IMG/VR virus record: IMGVR_UViG_3300045934_000099
Span: 1 to 31,151 of that record
Source of the DNA: a virus
Length of the DNA: 31,151 nucleotides
Direction: 5' to 3' (one strand)
The position numbers and the translations under genes are program-made. The notes below the pieces were generated by a model. It did not search any database and was not told where the DNA came from. It was given only the letters and a program-made list of their open reading frames with translations. This document shows positions 1 through 4,662 of this stretch, piece by piece (the first letter of the stretch is position 1; each line of letters begins with the position of its first letter).

Positions 1-32
1 GCTCCCACGCCGCGCGGCAGGCCCGCGAATAC

Positions 33-149
33 CTACCCGCGCATCACCGCCCGCAAACGTGCGTACAGACCCTCGCCGCGCAGCGCGTCGATGCCAATCC
101 AGCCGCGGCGCAGGCGGAACGCCCGCCACCAGGTGCGCAGCGTCTTCAC
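33..149 (-). CDS. Small basic microprotein, function unknown (38 aa)
   Basis: A 38-residue product opening with a GTG whose first bases overlap the stop of the preceding microprotein gene (stop and start share the string GGTGA). It is rich in Arg, Trp and Leu and has no clear membrane helix, so it is likely a small basic cytoplasmic or membrane-surface peptide. The frame stays open upstream to another possible start at 233, but that extension would lie wholly over the neighbouring membrane microprotein and has atypical Arg/Gly-rich composition, so the short form is preferred. It is the last gene of the leftward early operon visible before the window edge. No family is recognised; evidence for translation is only the tight stop-start coupling. 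Confidence 0.45.
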   Translation of the reverse strand: MKTLRTWWRAFRLRRGWIGIDALRGEGLYARLRAVMRG

Positions 150-253
150 CGGCTCAACTCCACGTAGGCCGCCGCGACATACGCCACACCCGAGAGCGCC
201 GCGCCGAGCACCGACGCGCATAGCACGAACCACAGGAAGTCCGCCGTCTTCAC
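146..253 (-). CDS. Membrane microprotein (35 aa, one transmembrane helix)
   Basis: GTG-started 35-residue product. Residues of about 5-30 form one hydrophobic stretch (FLWFVLCASVLGAALSGVAY followed by VAAAY), enough for a single transmembrane helix, with a charged Lys at the N terminus and Glu/Arg at the C terminus. The start overlaps the stop of the upstream 30-aa gene (GTGA) and its own stop overlaps the next start, so it belongs to a translationally coupled chain. No family is recognised. Early-operon membrane microproteins of temperate phages include superinfection-exclusion and host-takeover peptides, but nothing in this one identifies the job. Confidence 0.55.
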   Translation of the reverse strand: MKTADFLWFVLCASVLGAALSGVAYVAAAYVELSR

Positions 254-342
254 CGCGACACCTTGCCGATCAGGGCATGGCCGATGAGGGACAGCAGCAG
301 CGTCGTGACGACCGCGGCCAGGAGCGTGAGCACGTCAGCCAT
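250..342 (-). CDS. Membrane microprotein (30 aa, one transmembrane helix)
   Basis: ATG-started 30-residue peptide, nearly all hydrophobic from residue 4 to 27 (LTLLAAVVTTLLLSLIGHAL is the core), ending in the basic tail GKVSR: a single-pass inner-membrane microprotein with a probable cytoplasmic positive C terminus. Its ATG overlaps the TGA of the upstream HTH gene (TGATG) and its TGA overlaps the GTG of the following gene. The conserved stop-start spacing on both sides is the main evidence that it is expressed. No homologous family is recognised. Confidence 0.55.
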   Translation of the reverse strand: MADVLTLLAAVVTTLLLSLIGHALIGKVSR

Positions 343-599
343 CACCGGAACGGGTTGTCCGTCTGGTCGAATTGCTGGTCGGCGTCGAAGGCGCGCGCGA
401 CCGAGTCACGCACCTTCTGCGTGACCAGGCGTGACCGATCGATGTAGCGATCGAGGTCGTCAGGGTCCACGCGGATCGACTTCGGGCCGAGCGCGATCTT
501 CGTGAGCGTGCCGGCGCGGAAGAGACCGTTGAGCTGCGTGCGGCCGATCGCGAGCTGCGCGCACACCTGCTTCACGGTGAGCAGCGGGCGAGTGCTCAC
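342..599 (-). CDS. Excisionase-like / helix-turn-helix DNA-binding protein (85 aa)
   Basis: An 85-aa protein with the layout of the HTH_17 / excisionase-like winged-helix family. The opening (PLLTVKQVCAQLAIGRTQLN) gives the first helix-turn-helix. It is followed by a basic beta-wing segment with IRVDPDDLDRYID, the stretch where these proteins usually show IR.s.eLe.yi. The start is GTG. A role as recombination directionality factor (Xis) for the integrase at 2457-3734, or as an early transcription regulator, is inferred from family and size. The gene is embedded in the early leftward operon and overlaps microprotein genes on both sides, so it would be made on induction, when excision is needed. 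Confidence 0.7.
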   Translation of the reverse strand: MSTRPLLTVKQVCAQLAIGRTQLNGLFRAGTLTKIALGPKSIRVDPDDLDRYIDRSRLVTQKVRDSVARAFDADQQFDQTDNPFR

Positions 600-709
600 C
601 GCGACCTCCGGATCTGCCAGAGACGCAGCGCCGAATAGACGCCGATCACGCCGACGCCAATCACCGCCCAGAACACCACCTCGAAGACCACGTCGAAGAT
701 CAGTCGCAT
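596..709 (-). CDS. Membrane microprotein (37 aa, one transmembrane helix)
   Basis: ATG-started 37-residue product. Residues of about 4-29 are strongly hydrophobic (core LIFDVVFEVVFWAVIGVGVI), and the C-terminal tail LRLWQIRRSR is basic, so a single membrane helix with a cytoplasmic C terminus is expected. The start overlaps the upstream stop (TGATG) and the stop overlaps the GTG of the HTH gene (CGGTGAGC). No family is recognised. It is the third membrane microprotein in under 600 bp of this early operon. Confidence 0.55.
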   Translation of the reverse strand: MRLIFDVVFEVVFWAVIGVGVIGVYSALRLWQIRRSR

Positions 710-1107
710 CACCGCACCAGGAGGCCGAGCGTCCCGATCGCCTGCTGCACCTGGGCGAGGACGGAGCGACCGAGACCGAAGTGCGCGTCGAGTTCGCGAA
801 TCAACGCGAGGTGGAACTGCGGGGGGAGCATGAGGAGCTGCACGAGCGATGGCGCCTTCTCACCGGTCGTCATCTTGTCGACAAGCGACCGACTCACGCC
901 GAACAGGTACGCGGCTTCGTCGCGCGTGATGCGCGCGGACTCAAGGGCGTTACTGAAGATTGTCGCGGCGAGCGCCGCCGCATCCGCCCGGTCCGGCGTC
1001 CTGACCGTCTCTTCTCTCGGGTCCGATTTTCGGACCGTCGCCTTCAGCGGGTCCGGACTTCGGACTTCCCCTAACCCCGGATGAGCCTGATTCTGTGAGG
1101 GCTTCAT
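709..1107 (-). CDS. Early-operon regulator-like protein with repeat-containing N terminus (132 aa)
   Basis: A 132-aa protein in the second position of the leftward early operon. Its ATG overlaps the stop of the Cro-like gene (TGATG). Residues of about 15-45 are a low-complexity linker built from three 10-residue repeats (VRSPDPLKAT, VRKSDPREET, VRTPDRADAA). The rest resembles an HTH domain (ITRDEAAYLFGVSRSLVDKM, then TTGEKAPSLVQLL) followed by a helical C-terminal part. Position and HTH suggest a transcriptional or replication regulator; cII-like or replication roles are possible but not shown. The repeats at protein level are produced by three DNA dyads spaced exactly 30 bp apart (separate entry), so this gene may carry its own binding sites, much as some phage replication genes carry the origin. 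Confidence 0.6.
   Translation of the reverse strand: MKPSQNQAHPGLGEVRSPDPLKATVRKSDPREETVRTPDRADAAALAATIFSNALESARITRDEAAYLFGVSRSLVDKMTTGEKAPSLVQLLMLPPQFHLALIRELDAHFGLGRSVLAQVQQAIGTLGLLVR
991..1065. repeat. Three phased 15-bp dyads, 30-bp period (iteron- or operator-like)
   Basis: Three near-identical imperfect palindromes lie at 991-1005, 1021-1035 and 1051-1065. The second is GTCCGATTTTCGGAC and the third GTCCGGACTTCGGAC; the first has one mismatch in its right arm (ends CTGAC). The start-to-start spacing is exactly 30 bp twice, close to three helical turns, so all three would face the same side of the helix. Flanks are also similar (each preceded by G, first two followed by CGTC). They sit inside the N-terminal coding part of the 132-aa gene and fix its 10-residue protein repeats. 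Candidate roles are an array for a replication initiator (iterons) or a regulator. Confidence 0.6.
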
Positions 1108-1325
1108 GCGACCGCCGAGGCATCAATGAGGTAACGGCGGACGGATCGACCCAGCGCCTTCGACAGCTTCTTGGCCGTCCTCGGTGTCTGGTATTCGCCG
1201 CGCAGGAACCGAGTCACGGTTGACACCGCACAATCCGCCCGGTGAGCCATGTCCGTGGATTGCCAGCCACGCTCGGCCATGTCTCGCTGCATCAGATCGA
1301 CGTCGAACGTAAATGCTCGCTGCAC
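1104..1325 (-). CDS. Cro-like repressor, XRE-type HTH (73 aa)
   Basis: A 73-residue single-domain helix-turn-helix protein and the first gene of the leftward early operon. The HTH core is STDMAHRADCAVSTVTRFLR, followed by GEYQTPRTAKKLSKALG, the usual XRE/Cro arrangement in which recognition helix residues follow the AVSTVTRFL turn. Size and divergent position relative to the repressor at 1420-1920 fit a Cro-type antagonist binding the shared operator region. The start taken is GTG at 1325; an internal ATG at residue 12 (MQRDMAERGW) is possible. No Shine-Dalgarno is visible before either start, and the promoter-like elements at 1336-1365 would place the transcript start only a few bases upstream of the GTG, hinting at a leaderless message. 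Confidence 0.75.
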   Translation of the reverse strand: MQRAFTFDVDLMQRDMAERGWQSTDMAHRADCAVSTVTRFLRGEYQTPRTAKKLSKALGRSVRRYLIDASAVA

Positions 1326-1335
1326 TGTAGCGAGG

Positions 1336-1365
1336 AGACTACGCGCAGTGTCGTTACACTGTCAA
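1336..1365 (-). promoter_or_regulatory. Probable early leftward promoter
   Basis: On the minus strand a consensus -35 hexamer TTGACA (1365-1360) is followed, after 18 bp, by TAGTCT (1341-1336), a weak -10 candidate. The predicted start, near 1329, is 4-5 nt upstream of the GTG of the Cro-like gene. The -35 overlaps the palindromic operator at 1346-1361, so repressor binding there would occlude RNA polymerase, as at lambda-type early promoters. The -10 match is poor, so the exact hexamer is uncertain. Confidence 0.45.
1346..1361. promoter_or_regulatory. Palindromic operator candidate in the divergent control region
   Basis: CAGTGT-CGTT-ACACTG is a perfect 6-bp inverted repeat with a 4-bp spacer, located in the 94-bp gap between the divergent Cro-like and repressor genes and overlapping the TTGACA element. 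A related half site (CACTG) occurs at 1323-1327 beside the Cro-like start, and a second, unrelated palindrome GCAAA-GT-TTTGC lies at 1368-1379. This is the expected place and geometry for binding by two XRE dimers. A weak rightward -10 (TACGAT, 1408-1413) would start transcription at about the repressor GTG itself. Confidence 0.6.
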
Positions 1366-1419
1366 CAGCAAAGTTTTGCAGGACGTTGCGCTGTCGCGAT
1401 TCGCCGCTACGATCACGCC

Positions 1420-1920
1420 GTGGCGCCGTCGCCCCAGCACCGTCCGGTCATTCTCCCGAATCTCGCTAAGTACTTGATTGAACTGAGGAACCTGAAAACG
1501 TGGAATCAATCACAGGCCGCCAACATTGCGCGGCGGAAGCGCCTGCCCGTGACCTACACGGCCATCAGGTGGATCGAGGAAGGGAAAAATCAGAACCCTG
1601 ATCCGGAGTTACTCCGCGGCCTGGCGAGTTTGTATGACACGACGTACGAGGACCTCGCGAGTCGGTTTCTCGTCGAGCGTTATGGAATTGACCTTCTCCG
1701 TCACGACGGCGTTGAACGATCGACGGCCTCACAGGGAGGTACCGCCGATGTCCCAGCTTCGGCTCGTCGCATCGCAGGACTCGAACAAGAACTCGAAGAT
1801 CTCAAAGCTAAATGGGGTGAAGTTCAAGCCCTTGCGAAGTCGCTCTTTGACGTTGCCGTCCGTGGCCGAGAAGGCCGCGCGGTTGCACGCACTCAGACCA
1901 GTCGCCGCCGAACTCGTTGA
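1420..1920 (+). CDS. XRE-family phage repressor (CI-like, no peptidase domain; 166 aa)
   Basis: First gene of the rightward lysogeny operon. Residues of about 11-80 form an XRE helix-turn-helix domain (LAKYLIELRNLKTWNQSQAA through TAIRWIEEGKN to LLRGLASLYDTTYEDLASRF). Residues of about 105-140 form a probable coiled coil (RIAGLEQELEDLKAKWGEVQ) that could give dimerisation. There is no S24 peptidase domain, so induction would not be by LexA-type self-cleavage. The GTG at 1420 is chosen because the upstream extension (to 1249) crosses the control region and the divergent gene. No Shine-Dalgarno precedes it, so a leaderless transcript, as for lambda cI from its maintenance promoter, is plausible. 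The last 173 bp overlap a second gene in another frame. Confidence 0.75.
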   Translation: MAPSPQHRPVILPNLAKYLIELRNLKTWNQSQAANIARRKRLPVTYTAIRWIEEGKNQNPDPELLRGLASLYDTTYEDLASRFLVERYGIDLLRHDGVERSTASQGGTADVPASARRIAGLEQELEDLKAKWGEVQALAKSLFDVAVRGREGRAVARTQTSRRRTR

Positions 1921-1957
1921 AGAACTTATAAATGATTTATTGAAGGAGGTTTCGTGA
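1748..1957 (+). CDS. Small protein overlapping the repressor C terminus out of frame (69 aa)
   Basis: A 69-aa reading frame beginning with ATG at 1748, preceded at 7 nt by AGGGAGGT, a near-perfect Shine-Dalgarno, although this lies inside the repressor gene. It is read in the +1 frame relative to the repressor over 173 bp and continues 37 bp beyond it; its TGA overlaps the ATG of the secreted protein (TGATG). The product is basic in the middle and ends in an amphipathic helix (LRPVAAELVEELINDLLKEV). No family is recognised. Both overlapping frames look protein-like, so this is probably a true nested gene pair; a repressor/overlap frameshift fusion is a less likely alternative. Confidence 0.6.
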   Translation: MSQLRLVASQDSNKNSKISKLNGVKFKPLRSRSLTLPSVAEKAARLHALRPVAAELVEELINDLLKEVS

Positions 1958-2457
1958 TGCGACTCCCCCGACTCGCCATGGTCGCTGGCGTGGTCCTGAT
2001 TGCCACCGACGTCTCCGCCCAGAATCTCATCATCGTTTTGAGGGTCGGGCCGACGATGGCCTCTTTTGGCGAGCCGCTCAACGGGAACGTGACGATCACG
2101 TTGCGCTCTGGCACGCGTATCACGGTGCCACTCAGTGACATCGACTTGGAACTTACGAAGAGCACGCAGACGTTTTCTAGGTCCACCGGTAAGGACGACA
2201 CGGAGTCCTCGTCTGACGCGACCGCGCAGATCAACGCCCAATGCGCCAAGATGTTCGAAACGAACTTCACGATGCAGGCCGCGTGTCGTACGCAGCAACA
2301 GGATGCCTATCGAGCTCTCACGGCCCGACAGATGGCGAGCGGAGATCGTGCGACCATTCGACGGGAATGCCTCAAGATGTTCCCACAAAATTTCACGATG
2401 CGGAACGCCTGTGAGCAGCAGCAACTCGACGCGCTCAAGACGCTCGGACGTGAGTAG
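1957..2457 (+). CDS. Secreted protein with duplicated Cys-repeat module; candidate lysogenic-conversion factor
   Basis: A 166-aa protein with a signal peptide (RLAMVAGVVLIATDVSA, predicted cut after residue 21 before Gln-Asn), so periplasmic or secreted. Residues of about 22-70 are beta-rich (VTITLRSGTRITVPLSDIDL); residues of about 70-90 are a Ser/Thr/Asp linker. Two copies of a roughly 30-residue module follow: C96-KMF-NFTM-AC110-QQ-DA and C138-KMF-NFTM-AC152-QQ-DA, 42 residues apart, each with two Cys that could pair. Start: ATG at 1957, six bases after AAGGAGGT; GTG at 1954 is an alternative. It lies between repressor and integrase with 1-bp overlaps on both sides and so is likely expressed in the lysogen. 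A function in superinfection exclusion or host fitness is inference. Confidence 0.7.
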   Translation: MRLPRLAMVAGVVLIATDVSAQNLIIVLRVGPTMASFGEPLNGNVTITLRSGTRITVPLSDIDLELTKSTQTFSRSTGKDDTESSSDATAQINAQCAKMFETNFTMQAACRTQQQDAYRALTARQMASGDRATIRRECLKMFPQNFTMRNACEQQQLDALKTLGRE

Positions 2458-3734
2458 TGACCACGTTCAGACACCCGCGTGGCAAGACGTTTCGCTACGA
2501 CTTCTGGTGGGACGGCCGCCGTCACACCGGCACGACGGGGCAGCTGTCAAAGCAAGACGCGGACATCGTCGAAGGGAAGATCATGGAGCGCGTGCGCCAG
2601 GACGCGCACGGCATCGCGCCCTTCGATCGCACGCAGACGCCGAGCTTTTCCTCCTGGGCCTTCGAGCATCTGAAGTACGTCCGGAAGAAGGGGAGGGTGC
2701 GACGGCTCGACGTCGTCCAAGACACGCTGCGCCTCGTGCTGCAGTTTTTCGGCAAGCGTCCGGCGACACTCCCGGACCCGACGAAGGCGAAGCCGCAGTG
2801 GCGCAAGTCCGTCGCCGCCGCTCGCGCGCGCGCCGAGTCGGCGCCGTATCACGACCTCCGGCTCGCAGATCCGATCACGCATCCGGACTGGATCGAACGC
2901 TTCGAAGACTGGATGACGTCGCTGACGTTGAGCGGCCCGCGGAAGAATCACTATCGCAGCGCGATGAGCATGATGTACCGCACCGCGCTCCTGCCGGCGT
3001 TCCGCGCAAAGACGAAGGTCAGCGTGAATCCGTTTCGCGACATTGAGCGCGACGTCGTGCCGGAGCGTGATGCCGTACTGACGGTGGAGCAGCTGCGCGC
3101 CTGGATCGCCGCCGCGGCGCCGCACGCGCGCCTGGCGATGGCGATCGCCGTCTACGCCCCAGAGCTCCGGCTGGAGTCGATCCTCGATCTGCAGTGGAAG
3201 GTGCACCTCAATCCCGAGTTGACACGGATCGTCGTGAAACGGCATAAGACGGCCGCGGCGACGCAACGGCCGCAGATCATCCCGGTGTCGCCGGAGCTCC
3301 ACGAGATCCTGACGTGGGCGAGGAAGACGCATCCTCGCCGCAAGTATGTCGTCGCCTATTTCGGCGAGCGCGTGCACCGTCTCGAAACGACGCTCAGCGC
3401 CGCGGCGACGCGTGCCAGTGCCACGCTCCCCAAGGCGCACCGGTTTCACTACGGCGTGAAGCGCGGCGTGACGTTCCACTCGATCCGGCACTCGATGGCC
3501 ACGATGCTGGCCGAGTGGGGCGAAGGCGACGCGGTCCGACAACTCGTGATGGGACACCTGTCACCAGCGACCACGAAGAAGTACACGCACCTCGCCGCGC
3601 TCGCGAAAACCGCACCCCTCGAGCGGCTCGGATCGAAGGTGCAATTAGTGGACGCTGTACAGGGAAAAGTACAGGACCACGCCGCGAAAACCCGCGCGAA
3701 CCCGAACAAATCCGGGGCCCAGCTACGTGCGTAA
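2457..3734 (+). CDS. int: Tyrosine integrase (425 aa)
   Basis: Site-specific recombinase that would integrate the phage at the tRNA-Lys site beside it. The N terminus (about 1-60) resembles an arm-binding domain, residues of about 60-200 the core-binding helical domain, and about 205-390 the catalytic domain. All catalytic positions are visible: R238 (ELRLESILDL), K264 (VKRHKT), H341-x-x-R344 (HSIRHS), H367 (VMGHLS) and nucleophile Y376 (TKKYTHL). The GTG start shares one base with the stop of the secreted-protein gene, completing a four-gene rightward operon. The C-terminal 50 residues are low complexity because the DNA there also carries two arm-type repeats of attP (GTACAGGGA). Full length, no lesion. 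Confidence 0.95.
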   Translation: MTTFRHPRGKTFRYDFWWDGRRHTGTTGQLSKQDADIVEGKIMERVRQDAHGIAPFDRTQTPSFSSWAFEHLKYVRKKGRVRRLDVVQDTLRLVLQFFGKRPATLPDPTKAKPQWRKSVAAARARAESAPYHDLRLADPITHPDWIERFEDWMTSLTLSGPRKNHYRSAMSMMYRTALLPAFRAKTKVSVNPFRDIERDVVPERDAVLTVEQLRAWIAAAAPHARLAMAIAVYAPELRLESILDLQWKVHLNPELTRIVVKRHKTAAATQRPQIIPVSPELHEILTWARKTHPRRKYVVAYFGERVHRLETTLSAAATRASATLPKAHRFHYGVKRGVTFHSIRHSMATMLAEWGEGDAVRQLVMGHLSPATTKKYTHLAALAKTAPLERLGSKVQLVDAVQGKVQDHAAKTRANPNKSGAQLRA

Positions 3735-3926
3735 TCCCCGCACGCATTCTTCGCAACTGGTTGAGACGGGAAGAGTTGCACAATCTGCGGGGGCGAAACT
3801 CTTAATCTGCGGGTTGGGGGTTCGATTCCCCCCCGGCTCACCACGTAATTCCTTAGACAATCCTCACAATTCATTGGCAGTACAGGGACTCATTTCTGCC
3901 GGTGGTACAGGGACAACTACAGGGAC
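3657..3926 (+). other. attP: Phage attachment site attP with arm-type integrase repeats
   Basis: The core is the tRNA-Lys 3' half at 3798-3843. Direct repeats of consensus GTACAGGGAC flank it. On the int side are 3657-3665 and 3669-3676 (GTACAGGA), 12 bp apart, inside the integrase gene. On the other side are 3880-3889, 3905-3914 and 3918-3926 (TACAGGGAC), spaced about 25 and 12 bp, with a partial copy at 4001-4007. Phage genes continue beyond both arms, so this is an intact attP and not attL or attR. An AAGAGTT (3771-3777) / AACTCTT (3797-3803) inverted repeat spans the left core border. Apart from these sites, 3735-4013 holds no gene. Confidence 0.75.
3798..3843 (+). other. tRNA-Lys(CTT) 3' half (core of attP, not a full tRNA)
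   Basis: The bases match tRNA positions from the anticodon loop to the end: loop CTCTTAA with anticodon CTT at 3801-3803, 3' anticodon strand TCTGC, five-base variable loop, T stem GGGGG/CCCCC around TTCGATT, acceptor strand CCGGCTC, discriminator A and encoded CCA ending at 3843. Nothing upstream pairs with the acceptor or anticodon strands, so the gene is a 3' fragment. Such a fragment in attP restores the host tRNA after integration; the host target is therefore inferred to be tRNA-Lys(CTT). Confidence 0.85.
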
Positions 3927-4013
3927 CGACACCGGTCGGACCGCATCCTGGCCTGACGTTTGCCCGTCGTTCCGTTCGGCCGCGATCGAGCGACCTCATT
4001 CAGGGACGACATC

Positions 4014-4202
4014 ATGACCATGACCATCAGGATCGGCGAGGAGACCTGCCACGTCACCGAGACCGAGCTCCGCGATCTCATCCTCAGATTCGAAGTGCGC
4101 AGCGACGGGACGGCGAGGCAGTACCTCGTCGACGGCGTCGAGGTCACCGAGGCCGTCTACCGGCGCGAGTTCGAGAAGGCGACCACGCGACAGGTCGCGT
4201 AG
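4014..4202 (+). CDS. Small conserved-type phage protein, function unknown (62 aa)
   Basis: A 62-aa acidic protein immediately beyond the attP right arm, on the integrase strand and convergent with the late genes. It reads as a short alpha/beta fold: TIRIGEETCHVTETELRDLI, then RFEVRSDGTARQYLVDGVEV, then TEAVYRREFEK. The motif with a Tyr-(hydrophobic)-Val-Asp-Gly-Val-Glu-Val turn followed by an Arg/Glu helix is common in small phage proteins of unknown role. ATG at 4014 is chosen as the first Met after the repeat region; a second ATG at 4020 is equally possible. The ribosome-binding sequence (AGGGA) is weak. Transcription could come from read-through of int. Confidence 0.5.
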   Translation: MTMTIRIGEETCHVTETELRDLILRFEVRSDGTARQYLVDGVEVTEAVYRREFEKATTRQVA

Positions 4203-4228
4203 CATTAGGACTGATACACGTCCAGGCC

Positions 4229-4369
4229 TCAGCGGACCGGGATCGCCTGCAGGAGTGCGATCAGGCAGAGCAGGAGCACCGCGACCCAGAGCGGCGCCTT
4301 GCCGAGCGCCGACGCGATCGCCACGACGAAGGCCGCCAGCGCCAACAGACCGACTATCGTTAGAGCCAT
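4229..4369 (-). CDS. Small two-helix membrane protein (46 aa)
   Basis: A 46-aa, almost entirely hydrophobic protein started by ATG at 4369 with AAGGGGG five bases upstream. Two hydrophobic segments (IVGLLALAAFVVAIASALG and LWVAVLLLCLIALLQAI) are separated by a short turn containing Lys and Pro, so a hairpin of two membrane helices is expected. It overlaps the stop of the preceding 59-aa gene by 10 bp. It is the last minus-strand gene of the late block before attP. Small two-helix proteins at this position can be holins or membrane accessory proteins of lysis, but no family signature is visible. Confidence 0.55.
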   Translation of the reverse strand: MALTIVGLLALAAFVVAIASALGKAPLWVAVLLLCLIALLQAIPVR

Positions 4370-4539
4370 CGTTCCCCCTTGATCTCGAGAATCCGAGCGT
4401 CCTCGCCGGCGTCCTCGAGCGCCCGGCGCGCGATCTGCCTGAGCCGCTCGACGTCGATCCCCGGCACATCGCGGATCGTCACCAGCGCCAGACGGAGCCG
4501 TCGGTTCTGCTCGACGATCGCCTCGAGGAAGTTACTCAT
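4360..4539 (-). CDS. Small helical protein, function unknown (59 aa)
   Basis: A 59-aa charged, helical protein. The first half (NFLEAIVEQNRRLRLALVTI) and second half (DVERLRQIARRALEDAGE) form two amphipathic helices around a VPGID turn. The ATG at 4539 is preferred; the frame is open further upstream to 4692, but that extension runs through a large inverted repeat and has shadow-like Arg/Pro composition. No strong Shine-Dalgarno is visible. It is coupled to the downstream two-helix membrane gene by a 10-bp overlap. The function is unknown. Confidence 0.5.
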   Translation of the reverse strand: MSNFLEAIVEQNRRLRLALVTIRDVPGIDVERLRQIARRALEDAGEDARILEIKGERWL

Positions 4540-4564
4540 CCGGTAACCACACACAGGACGTGCA

Positions 4565-4662
4565 GTGATCGCCGGCCGTTCGTGATCGGCCGTCCGCCTC
4601 CACCGACCCGGGGGAGCCAGTGGTCCCAGTGGCCGACGCCCACCAGCCACGCCGGCGATCAC
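4565..4662. repeat. 12-bp perfect inverted repeat downstream of the beta-helix gene
   Basis: GTGATCGCCGGC at 4565-4576 is perfectly inverted as GCCGGCGATCAC at 4651-4662, 74 bp apart; the right arm includes the stop codon of the beta-helix gene. The enclosed DNA is itself GC-rich with smaller inverted segments (GTGATCGGCCG near 4582). It occupies most of the 119-bp gap before the 59-aa gene. It could fold as a long RNA stem that ends or stabilises the late transcript; there is no T-tract. Confidence 0.5.

Noticed and set aside
33-233. 66-aa version of the leftmost microprotein
   Set aside because: The N-terminal extension covers the 35-aa membrane gene and has shadow-like composition; the coupled GTG at 149 is a better start.
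3761-3843. Complete tRNA gene
   Set aside because: Only the 3' half from the anticodon loop matches; no 5' acceptor, D-arm or 5' anticodon strand is present.
3449-3874. Minus-strand frame with SRGGIEPPTRRLRV across the attachment site
   Set aside because: This peptide pattern arises from reading antisense to tRNA 3' ends and is a common false annotation; it overlaps the integrase end and the tRNA-Lys fragment.
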